In this document: in pieces, positions 13,117 to 25,776 of the stretch
Layout: the number at the start of each line of letters is the position of its first letter
Position numbering within the stretch: position 1 is the first letter of the stretch
Source of the DNA: Sarcocystis neurona
Lineage: Eukaryota > Apicomplexa > Conoidasida > Eucoccidiorida > Sarcocystidae
Length of the DNA stretch: 64,000 nucleotides
NCBI GenBank assembly: GCA_000727475.1
Contig: KL647301.1
Coordinates: forward strand, 310,001-374,000
Direction of reading: 5' to 3'
Program-made: the position numbers and the translations under genes
The notes under the pieces: generated by a model
Seen by the model: the letters and a program-made list of their open reading frames with translations, nothing else
The model's database searches: none
Told to the model about the DNA's origin: nothing

Positions 13117-16100
13117 CATGCATATATATGTGGAGAGCTCCGTCTGTGCGTGTTCTTTTATGAAAACCTCTATGTGCGTCAACATTGATACACACACGTA
13201 GATATATATAAAGAGGTGAACGAATATACTCGTATTTATATATGGTGGAGGCCAGAAGAAACATAGAGAGAGAGAGCCACGAGTAGGCGTCGCGCTTCAT
13301 CTAAACATGTGCGAGCGACTATATAGACGTCCTTAGGTACCTACATATACATGTATATATATATATATGTGTGTATTAGGAGCCACTGTAGATAGATATT
13401 CATACACATAGTATTCCTTTCACCTGACTATATACATATATATATATATATTAGTGAACGCAATATACATTTAATTATAGGCACACACGTATACATATAT
13501 ATATATATACATGTAGACGTATGAGAAGTCATATATATACACATGCACATATATATATATATGGTGTTTCTTCCACCTGGTCACATATATAAGGGACGAT
13601 AATATATACTCACCTGTAGTTATAGATGTATGTGTACATAAAGAAGTATACACATACATATATATACATGTACAGAGAGAGTGTGACTTTTCTTTAATAC
13701 GCCGTCTCCGTCTCTCTTCCTATGTATGTGAACGGCTCGATGAAAATGTATACAGATGAAGAACATTCAACATTCAACGTGTGTGTGAGCAGATATGTAT
13801 ATGTGTGGATACACAGAAAGAGGTCGATGTCAAGGTGCCTACGCGCTCGCTTGGAGAGCAGTTTCTACCTGACTAAGAAGGTTGGAAGTATTGAGAGACA
13901 GAACGCCAATGGGGCGAGAAGTCTCCATACTCTGAACCTGCGTTTCTACTGATGAAAATTCGGAGAGATGCTTTTCGAATTCATCGAGGGAAGGATTCTC
14001 CGCGGCGAAGGCCTCATACTTCTCCTTTATCGAGTCGCGCCACAGCCAAGCGAATTCCTGCAGGTCAACAGGCGCTCGACAGGAAGAAAGAACAAAACTA
14101 AGAGACAAACAGAGGAAGAGGAGAGACAGGGAGACGGAGACAGGGAGGCGGAGACAGGGAGGCGGAGACGAAGACGGAAGGCGGAGACAGAGGGAGACAG
14201 GAAGAGGGACAAAGGGGAAGATACAGAGGGAGAGGGACAAGGGAAGGAAGGGAGAGACAGAGGGACGGAGACAGAGGGGGAGACAGGGAGATGGAGACAG
14301 GGAGGCGGAGAGATAAAGAGGGAGACGGAGACACGGAGACAGAGAGACGGAGACCGAGGGAGATAGAGAAGGAGACAGAGAGACGGGGGCAGAGACAGAG
14401 AAGGGGAAATATGTATGTGTGAATGTGTATACATATGTGTGAACATCTGTGGTAAATGTTTCCGTGTCTCCATACAAGAATCAATTCTGCAGGCGTCTCA
14501 CATATACCTGTCTCTACACGAAATAAAATTCGCTTCGGAAGTGAGACGCTTCTACACCTCACAATCTGCGGGCGATATATATTTACATACACATATATGT
14601 ATATACACAGAGTGAGAGAAAGAGGTAGCTAGATAGGCAGATAGACAGAGATGATAGATGGGTAGACACATACGGGTAGACAAATACGTATAGATAGATG
14701 TAACAGATGTGGGTAGACAGATATAGACAGATATGGATAGACAACATATGCCAACAAAACGACTTCGTATGCGGGGAGACTCGGATGCTTATATACATAT
14801 ATATACGAACAGATGGAGGGAGAGGTAGCTACACAGGCAGATAGGCAGATACGGACGAACAAGTATACGTAGACGTAGATCAGAGAGACAGGTAAATATA
14901 GAAAGATATGAATGGATAGATTATATCAAGGTACGACTTCGTGTGTAAGAAAATTCGCATGCTTATATATATACGTATATATAGATACAGGCAGAGAGAG
15001 AGATAGACAGATGAAAATAGTTAATGTGGCGAGACGACGACTTTAGTACACGCAGGGATATCCTGGTGGTTGGTCTACAAATTTCCCGCTGCTTCTGCAA
15101 GTAGAGAAGATGAAACTTGAAGAAAAGTCGACACAGTCCCCTGCCGAACTCTCCTCTCTCTGGCGAGTCGCAAGAAGGAAAGTGCGTTCGAACATGCATG
15201 CACGGGAGGAAAAAGAAAAAAGTCGGGAATTAATGGCGTCTTGTGAACGACAACGTGCGTAGTGAGAGCTGCAGGTACATACCCATGCGTCAGGAATCAC
15301 GCGTGGACACAAGTTCTGCAGCTCGGATGTGAGTGTGACGTGGTGTACGTACACCAGAAGAAGCGCGCAGCTAGTCGATCACAGGGAGAACCAGGTAATT
15401 CTATGTGAGGGTGAGGGAAAGCAAGCATCTTCTTTTTTGCACGCATTTGTATATATACCTATATATATATGTGGCGGGGTAACGAAGCTTGGCGAAGATG
15501 CGCGTATCTGACTGAGCCGAGCCCAGAAAAAGAAGGAGAGATTTTGACGACAGAAACAAAGAGAGAGCAAAAGAGGGAAGAGACGGAGAAGCAAGAAGTC
15601 GTGGAGAGGAAGCTGTGAAGAAAAAGTCACGAAAAGCAGCTGCAAGAGGAAGCGTATTCGGTGAGCGAGCACTAAACCCAAGAAGCAAAACTGACGCTTC
15701 TCACACATGGCCCTGGCGGAGAGGAGACAGGGAGACAGAAAGAAAGAGAGGGGGGGAGAAGCGGAGAGTGAAGGGAGGAGGGAGACGCCGAGGGAGGAGA
15801 CGGAGACGGAGACAGCAGCAGGAGAGGGAGAGACGGGGCGACACACAGAGGGAGACACAGAGAGAAAGGAAGAGAGGAAGGAAGAGGCAGAGAGAGACGG
15901 GGGAGGACAGCAAGAAGGACAGCAAGAAAGGGAAGAAAAGGCAGCATAAGATAGCGAGAGAAAGGCAGAGAGACACACAGAAAGGCAAATACCAAAAGAC
16001 AGACAGACAGACTGACAGAAAAACAGAGTGAGGTAGAGCAGGGCCGCGAGACAGAGATAGGGAAGGGCAAATATGTCAAGAGAGAGAAATATAGAGAGAC

Positions 16101-19100
16101 AGAATGAGATAGGGCAGGGCCGCGAGATAGAGAAGAACAGAGAGACACAGGGAAGGGCAAACAGCAAGAAAGTGGAAGAGAGGGAGAAGGAGAGAGACGG
16201 CGAGAGAGAGACACAGAGAGAAAGACGGAAAAACGGGGAGATTGAAGGGGAGATGTCCAGGGAGAGGAAGACACAGAGAGAGGAGAACACATTTCTATCC
16301 ACATGTACTCGTGAATATATACATATATATATGTGTATAGAGAGAGATACATACATACATATATGTCCATACATACATATACATATATATAGATAGATAG
16401 GTAGATAGATAGATAGAGACACACACACACAGAGAAGGACAGAGCTTGCACATAACCCATATATATATATATATATGTGAATATACATACATACATGCAT
16501 ACATACATGTCCATGCATATATATATATATAGACACACGCACACACACAGACACAGAGAAGGACAGAGCATGCACATGACCCACATATATATGTACGTGA
16601 ATATATACATATATATATATATATTATTATGGGGCGCGAAAGAGAAGATAGAGGGAGAAAGTCGAGAGTGCTGCTGTCGAGAGTGCTGCTGTGTTGGTTG
16701 AGCAAGAACTGCTTACGTCAAACTTGCGAATGTATTCTTTTACTTCGTCGTTGGTGTTTTGGATTGACCCGGTGAGCAGAAGAAGCACTTTCAAAATTTC
16801 TTTGTCCTCGGCAACGCGGCCGTGGAAACTCTTCTCGGCAGCTGAAGCAGCTGCAGCAGCCCCCCCCCCGCCCGGCTCGCCGCCCTCTCCCGCAGGTCCT
16901 GCTGCAGCTCCTGCTGCCGCTGCTGAGGCAGACCCAGCGGACGAGGAAGGACTCTTCCACACGTGGATATCCCACGGCTTGATTTCTCTCGAGCAATTCA
17001 AAATGGCCAGGGCCGACTGATTTATCGCCCCTTTAATTTCCTCCATAGACGGCTGCAGACGCACCCCGGTTCCGTCCAGCTGCAACTCCACTTCGAAGAA
17101 CGGAGATGCCCGTTCTTCTGCAGCGACGAAGGAGAGGAGCGCAAGAGAGAACAGAACCGGCCACTTTTCACTTGAAAGAGTTTTGACGTCAAGAAAGACA
17201 CACACACACACACACGCAGAAAGGCGTGTCTAAGTCTTTATTCGTGTATACTTCTTTGTAGACATCCACCTAACCACACACATACATCTATATGTCTTGT
17301 ATGGACGCAAGTATCTGTACGTCTCTACGTAAACTTATATATTTGGCTGTGTGAAGAAGGTATTGCCCTGGGGCACTATATATACAGATACACTTGTGTG
17401 CATATACAAATATGTACGTATGCGTCTGTGACCTGGGAAGGTGAAGCAAACCAGGTACGCATCCTGCGGTATATAAAGAGGCATCTGTGATACATTTATT
17501 CGAGTATATATATAAATGCGTCTATGATAGATTTGCGGTGCACACGTATATTTTGATCGATGTACGTATCTACGTACAGACGCATGCATGCAAGTGCGCA
17601 TGCGTCTATTCTGTATGTATAGGCGTGTGTAACTCCACACATACATACTACTTTGTACAACTGAAGATATATACATATACATGTATAGCCTGATACGGAT
17701 GAAAATACATATATATATATATATACATATGTACTCCACATATATATATATAGAGAGAGAGAGAGTCGTACGGAGGAAAATATACATATACATATATATA
17801 TATATATATATATATGTATATGTATAGACATAGAAACGTGTGTACTTTTGCTGATAGAAATATGTCTATGTATGAAGTGAAGCGACCTTCTAAAACCCAA
17901 TGTATCGAAAATGTTATACCCTTATACAAAATCATATATATAAATGTGTATATACATATGCGTGTATTTCTACATGTGTCTGCATTATAAGTGTATATAT
18001 ATATAGGACACACCTGTATGCAAGGTTTTATATACACGTATGCATGTATATGTATATACGTACACTTCTACATGTGTGAACACTACGTATATATATGTGT
18101 TTGCATATATTTTTGCATATGTGTGCACGGAGTGTATACATATATGAACATGCATTTATGTCTACAGATATGCCCAATATGTGCATAGGTGCGTATATAC
18201 ATATATTTCTACGTGTGACTAAATTACATACATACGTATGTACGCGGTATATCTGTGTATAAACACAGATACGGAGGCGTAGAGAAGCGAGGAATGGGAC
18301 AGAGAGGAGGGCTCCTGGCTGCTGAATACGTCTGCACTGCCCGCGACACAGAGACGCTTTTCCCTCTTAAAAGAAGTGAATCCGAATACACTTCAAGCAG
18401 AAATTTCCTCTACGTTCTCCGCTGTGTCACAGGAAGCAACGCTCACAGAAATACACAGAGAAGCATGCAGCAACGATTGTGAAGGAGAAGAACCACAAAC
18501 ACATGGATGTCTGCGTTTACAGAGGAAAGCCGGCTTTTACTTCTTCGTGTGGACTTCCATATATTCATGAACCCGTCCCTTCTCAGGCAGCCAGACGTGG
18601 GCAGAACCTGTGCAGTGTCTACAAATATCTCTCAATGTGTTCGCCTCCTCCTCCTCCTTCATCTCCGCCTCCCCACACACACACACGTGTCCATACATAC
18701 ACATGTGTAGGCTGGTCTCTCCCTCCAGGCGGGAACTCTATATGTACGTGGGTCGTCTTTTCTGCAGATATACAGGGGCAACCACAGAAATACATGCATG
18801 CAGACACATAGACGTGTACATATATAGCTGTTTTGTAGGCTTTAAGATATATATGTGCGTGTGTGTATACACACGAGTAGTAAACGAACGCCAGTATGCC
18901 TTGCATACACTTGTGGACTAAATCTTGTACAGAGACGTGTACGCAAAAAGGAAGAGGTAGACAGAAAAGTAGAGAAGCAGAAAAGTGAACTGAGAGATCC
19001 ACGTGTTCTTGTGACCGTCCGTATGAGACGACCACGCATATTCCAGGCGCGTGTGTGTTTCACCAATCTCAGCAAACCTCAACAAAGTCAATTTCTACAT

Positions 19101-22100
19101 ACATGAATATATAGAGAGAGCGATGAATATATGTGGAGAGATCAACGTATAGACAGCTACGTATATAGATGTATATATGTAAAGATAGCGTTACACATAG
19201 ATAGAGAGACACACGTTGTGAGACACACATGTGTGTAGATATATATATGAGAAAACAGAGAGAAAAGGAGGGGAAGAAACTCGGACATTCAGTTGTGTGT
19301 GTGTGTACGTAATAGGGAACACACATATACAAACATGTGGCTACGGGTAGACGTTTGAAGAGAATTTGAAAGGGACGTATTTGGTGGAAGAGATGGCTGC
19401 AGCAGCCGCACCTTCTCCCGGAAAATGCTTGGCTTGCAGTCTCTGCTTGAGAGAGAAGAGAGAGGACTTCGTCGCCTTGAGCAGCGCCGTGTACAAGTTC
19501 CATTTGTACTGGGCCTTCATTTCAACGATATCTTCTTCCTTGACCGGCTGCATGCAACGCGTCACGCCAGCAGTGTCCACATGCGAGGAGAAGATTCGAA
19601 CTAAGGAAGTGCAATGCCGTCCACAATACACGTGTCCCGCATGCGACGGCTGGGTCGTTGTTTTTCCCCAGGCAGAGGTGCTGCTGCGAGTCCGCATGCA
19701 AATACGTCAAGTGGTCCAATACGTAGGGAAGTTAGACGTTGCCCGTCAATTGCCTGTTGAATACTTGTGCGCGATAGAGAAGAAATGGTGGCTTCTTGGA
19801 AGTACTGGTGGCTTCTTCTTCTCTGCACTGCACCAGGGCCGCCGGGTGAAGCAACAGGTGTCTGTACTCTACTCACTGCAGCAGCACCCGCTCCCCCACC
19901 GAAGGAAAAAGAAGCAGCAGCAGCAGCTAGCGTGGACAACCCTTTATCACTCGGAGGAATATTTGAAAGTTAGCAGACACACACATACACACACATATAT
20001 ATGTACATATACATACATATACATACACACGTACATACTCACATAAATATACATATATACATATATACATGCACACCTATAAATGTATGCACCTACACAT
20101 GCACACATACATACGTACATACACACAATACATACATACGTACATACATACATACATATCTACATGTAGACCTGTGCACGTGGAACAAGATGCTGTGCAC
20201 GTTGTTGGCCTCGGTACATTTTCGTGCTTCGTTATGGGAGCACTTTTCTGCAGCTCTGCCTCATGCAGAAATACTGCTACCCACCTACGCATACACATCA
20301 ACTCGCAGCCTTACAGTAAATACACATACACGCATACACATATATATATTTACATATGCACGTACTCAACAAGTGTGACTACGCCGACCGATATACATGT
20401 GTGTACGTATATGTACACGTACATAAAGAGAGATATATGTGAATGGCAGTGCTGCGGAGGAGGACTTTACTTTGGTTTCGTATATTTGGACGTAAGTCTT
20501 GCTTGACATGTGTACACGCAGCTGCAGTAGACTTTCGTGCATGCGGATGTGACGGTGGGGTTTTTTGCTTCTTATGCGTTCACCCTGCGCCGCTGTTCCT
20601 CCCCTCTTTCTTCTCCTCCTCTCTCCCTGCCCCTTGTCTTCTTGACAGCGGCAGCAAGAAGATATCGAGCCCCAGCCAAGTAAACATCTTTTCTTCACAA
20701 GTACGCACACCCACGCGCTCTTCTAGCGCGTGCCTTTGTGTGGGCACAAGGGCTAGGGGCCTCCTCTCTGCGTAGATCTCTGTGTATCTACTACGAACCC
20801 ATGTATGCTGGGGGGGGGGGGTCTCTACGCAGAAGAAGCTTCGCTACAAATGTCTGTGTATCCCCCCCCCTGCGTAGATCTGTGAGTACGCAGGAAAGCG
20901 AGTGACGGCAAGCAAAAAAAGAGGGGAAAAGTGGGGGAGAGACGGCGAGAGCGAAGGGGCTGAAGAGAGACGGAAAGGGAGACGCATCTGCAAGAGTAGG
21001 CAACGGTGAAAGTTCTCATTTTTGTCGACAGAGCGAGAGATTCGCAAGGGAGAGGGACGAACAGGGGGAGGAAAGATGAAAGAAAGGTCTGCAAGTGTAG
21101 ACAACGGTGGGGGGCCCCATTTTCGCATGCGTTTGTCAACAGAGAGACAGGTGGGCGGCGAGACGCAGACCTTCGACGACGTGGCCTGCAGTCTCTCCAT
21201 CCACGTCTGCAAAGCAGCTGCACGCACGTCCCTTCCCTCAACTCTCCTCAACTTCTCCATCCCGCGTGCGCAGAAGAGGAGACGCCGGAGTGACGAGCAC
21301 CCCCTCCCCAGAAGAAAGACTCTACTAACTTTCTTGCTTTGCAGACGTGCGTTTCCCCTTCTTGGCAGCCAGAGAAATACAAACACAGACCCAGAGACAG
21401 AGAGGAAGGGAGACGGGGAGACGGGGAGACAGGGAGACGGGGAGACAGGGAGACGGGGAGACAGGGGACGGAGACATGGGGACAGAGACAGGGAGACACG
21501 GACACGGAGACAGAGAGAGGGAGACGGGCAGAATTTCGTAACGGCGTGTACCTATTTCTGTGTAGGGGATCGTATCCCGCGATATACGTGCAGTATACGC
21601 AGAGCTTCGCAGTAAACATTCTGTAGAGAGGTGCCCGTACTTCTACACATGTACGTGTATATGTCTGCAACGGACATATACGGACAGTGTACATACACAT
21701 ACATTTGTGCAACACATCTGTGTATAAATGTCTGTACATCTGCATAGACACACGCGTATATGTATACGTGAAGTGTGTGTATATATACATGTATGCGCAA
21801 GGATGGAAAAGAGGTGTAGAGGATGTATACGGTCACACACGTACACACGCGTGGAGATAGAGGGAGAGACTGGCAGAAGCGAAGAGACTGTCTTTCTATT
21901 TTGGGGGTTCGTCATTAACAGAGATACACAGACCACGTCTCCAGAAGAAAGACTGGCCTTCTTCGTGTTTTGTCGCAGGGCTATTTTCTCCGAGGTAAGT
22001 AGCGGGGAGACGTGTGTAGAGAGAAGCGGCTGCGTGGCTGCGGCGTCTCCTCTTCATGCAGAGACACATAGACAGGGGGACAGGGAGACGGACGGGGACA

Positions 22101-25100
22101 CACACACACACACAGACAGAGACGTGGGATGGATTTTCCCCCGTACCGCGATGCCTTTTTCAAGAGAACTGGCGAGGATCGTTTTGACAAGGTCGTGGAC
22201 GGCGTTCTCCACCTCCGTCGACCGCGCGTCGAGTCTCGCAGCAGTTTTCTTCACGTAATTCTTCTGCTGGTCGACGAAGCTGCTGAGAGACGTCAGCACC
22301 CCTGCCTTCGGCAGGTCTATCAGCGGCACGTTCGACAGAGACTGACGCGTCGCAGCAGCAACCACACGTAACACCCACCCACCAGCAGGGCTGAAGTAGG
22401 AGCTGCAGTTGTAGGAGAATTAATAGTAGTATTGGTGATAGTAGTATCAGCAGTACAGCAATATATGCGTTGGTAGTATATGGAGTGACAGGAGTCAGAG
22501 CAGCAGTAGTAGTAGCAGTAGGAGTTCCAACAGCAGGAGAACATGTAGTGGTAGTATATTTAGTAGTAGTAACAGTAGCAGTAGTGGAACTAGAACTAGT
22601 TGTAACAGCAGGAATAATGTTTGTAGTACAAATAGTAGTAATAGTAGTAGTAGTAGTAGTTCTACCACGACTACTACTAGTGGTGGTACATATAGTCACA
22701 GTATATGTGGTAGAAGTAGTAGTAGTAGTAGTACCGGTAGTGGTAGTAGTAGTACTACTACTACTAGTGGTGGTACATCTAGTCCTAGTATATGTAGTAG
22801 TAGTAGTAGTGGTACATGCAGTCCTAGTATATGTAGTAGTAGGAGTAGTAGTACTGGTAGTACTAGTAGTAGTGGTACATGTAGTGCTAGTATACGTACT
22901 AGTAGTAGTAGTAGTACTACTACTACTACTAGTGGTGGTACATCTAGTCCTAGTATATGTAGTAGTAGTAGTGGTACATGTAGTCCTAGTATATGTAGTA
23001 GTAGGAGTAGTAGTACTGGTAGTACTAGTAGTAGTGGTACATGTAGTGCTAGTATACGTACTAGTAGTAGTAGTAGTGCATGTGGTGACAGTATGTCGTG
23101 GTAGTACGAGGAGGAAGAGGATATGCAGTGACAGTACATGTAGTAGCGGTAGTAGCACTAGTAATAGTAGTAGTAGTAGTGGTGGTAATAGATGTAGTGA
23201 CACTATATGTAGCAGTAGTCGTAGTGGTGCTAGCAGGAGTTGTAATGGTGGGAGAGGTAATATGTTTAGTGACAGTGTATGTAGTAACTGATAGGAGTAG
23301 TCGTAGTAGTAGTAGTAATAGTCGTAGGAGCAGTATACGGTGAAAGTAGGGATCGTATATGTAGAAGTAGTAGCTGTACGCACTAGGGGCTAAAATTAAA
23401 TTTTTCTGTGTAGTATCTTTCAAAGAGAAGTATTCTTTTGAAGAGAGAAAATCCCGATAGAGATGTTTTTTGAGAGTTTACATTGACGTGTCATTGTTAG
23501 GCGGAAGAGTCAGCCACCTGCGTGCGAATTGCTGCACTCCTGGATGCGCGCATGCAAAGAAAAAGACCCGGTGTCCTTGCGAGGTGGTGACGGCTGCGTC
23601 TTGCATGCGTTCACGCGAGGAAAATGAGAGTTGTTTAAAGGCTAAGATAATACATGCATGCGCTGGAACATTTTCACGACGAGAAAGTCTCTGCTTTCCT
23701 CCTTCGGCCAAAGAAGGGAAAATGAGAAGGATGTCCCTTTTATACACAGATTGATTTGTGTATATAAATAAACGTAAATGGGTGTACAGATATCTATATC
23801 CCTCTATCTTTATATATATATATATACATGTGTAACGTGTGTATATGTGCATGTCTATTATCTCTCCGTCCGAATAAGTACACACACATGAACATACATA
23901 TATGTGTGTGTATACACATATACGTAAACGTGTAGTTATACAAGTGTAAAAAGTCATGTACACAGCAGAGGGCTGCAGGGGGCTCGTACATATACATATA
24001 TATATATATGAATGCGTGAACTTGTATACACATATATACATGTGTATATATATATATATGCATTTCTATCCATAGTAGAGAAAAATATGGATACACGCAT
24101 GTATGTTTGCATCCAGGGGTGTGGGATAGTTATACCCGTGCCCGGGCTGCTGAAACGTCAAGTGAAGCAGAGATCTATACACATATTTCTTATATAAATA
24201 GCTAGCCGTCTACATCTGCACTAGTCTGTATACTTGCCGTGAACGTATACATATTCCCATCATATTTTCATATGTGTATGCATATGTGTTGCTAGCCACG
24301 GGTGCGCTGGACACCTCTACAGAGCGAGATATGGAGACTGCTGGGGAGAAAGAGAGGAAGAGGCGGAAGGAAAATGGGGACTTTTCATAGTATACCTGAA
24401 CGTCACTCGAGTAAAAGAAGAGGAAACGGACACATGAAAAGTACAAACACAAAGGGAGAGAGAGAGGGACAGAAGACGTCCCCTGCGCCTATCCATACCG
24501 ACATATGTGCATATATATGTATATACATGTATACGTACACATACATATTTATTGGCACATATATATATGCATATATGTGTATCTATATATACACGTAGAA
24601 ATAAAAAGACTTCCGCACATATCGTTATCGGCATATCTGCATGTATACGTCTGCATACATGTATATAAATATACATATAAAAAGTCTTCCATTCGTGTCT
24701 GTAGTCACCTTTACACATATATATACATTTGCATACATATATGCATTGAGGAATTTCACGTGGAGATCCTCACTGATATATATATATATATATATGTCTA
24801 TTTATATATATATACACGTATGTAAAGAAGTATCGCACGCATAACCTCTATGATTTATACGTATACAAATAACATATGTACACAAATGTGCACATATACG
24901 TATACGAGAAATATCTCGTGCATACACTCATTCACTCATATATATAAATATGTATATAAATGTGTATCTATACACTTGTATATAAAATGTGTCTATATAC
25001 GTGTGTGGAGAAGTTTCTCACGCATACCCCTCGTTAACATACATGTAGAGAGTTACAAATATATTTACGTATGATATCTGTGGCGCTTGAGCGTGAAGAG

Positions 25101-25745
25101 GGGACAGCGCACCTGGAGGTTGTTATCAATTCGATTTTCCACTATATCGTTGACGGTGATAACAAGTTGCTCGAGCCTCGTGAGGCACGCATAGACGTTT
25201 TGCAAGTAAGAGTCGATATTCATAGAAGACCAGGTGACTGTCGCAGTTCCGGGCTGCAGAACTGCCTCGACGCTGTTCAAGTGGGGCTGCAGCAGCGCTG
25301 CGGTGATCGGTCGAACCGCTGAGGTAATCCTTCTATACTCCTACAACAGCGGAACCAGCAGCAACAACAACAGCAAAAAGAAGAAACGAACACTCACTCC
25401 GTGTGCTTCAGCAAGTAGGTCTACCCTGTTTCCCTCCTTCCCCCCCACGAAACAGATACATCACCCTCCCGTCCATATACGTGTGTGCGCCACTAGGAAG
25501 GCGGGTCTGCTCTTCTCTCCTGCTACACGCGTCTCTATCCTTCCCCAATGGTAGACACGTGTAGGTGGAAGAGGAAATGTGCGTGTGAGAGTGAGTCACG
25601 GTGAGTTAGTGTCAGCGTGGGGCCGAAAGCGTATGCGTGCGTGTGTGTGAGGAGGAGGAGGAGAAACTGTGAATAAGTTTGTGAAAGACTTTGAGCACAA
25701 GTTAGAGAGACAAAGTGGACGTGTCAGTAAGTCAGTGTGGGGGAT

Positions 25746-25776
<31 letters not shown>

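Noticed and set aside
15379..16584. 401-codon minus-strand open frame
   Set aside because: It is a translation of GA/TA repeats (Ser, Leu, Cys, Tyr only) inside dynein intron 18.
22160..23383. 407-codon minus frame fused to dynein exon 16
   Set aside because: Everything upstream of 22,342 is the TAG triplet array. A good acceptor (GCGTCAG) sits exactly at the start of the helical dynein sequence.
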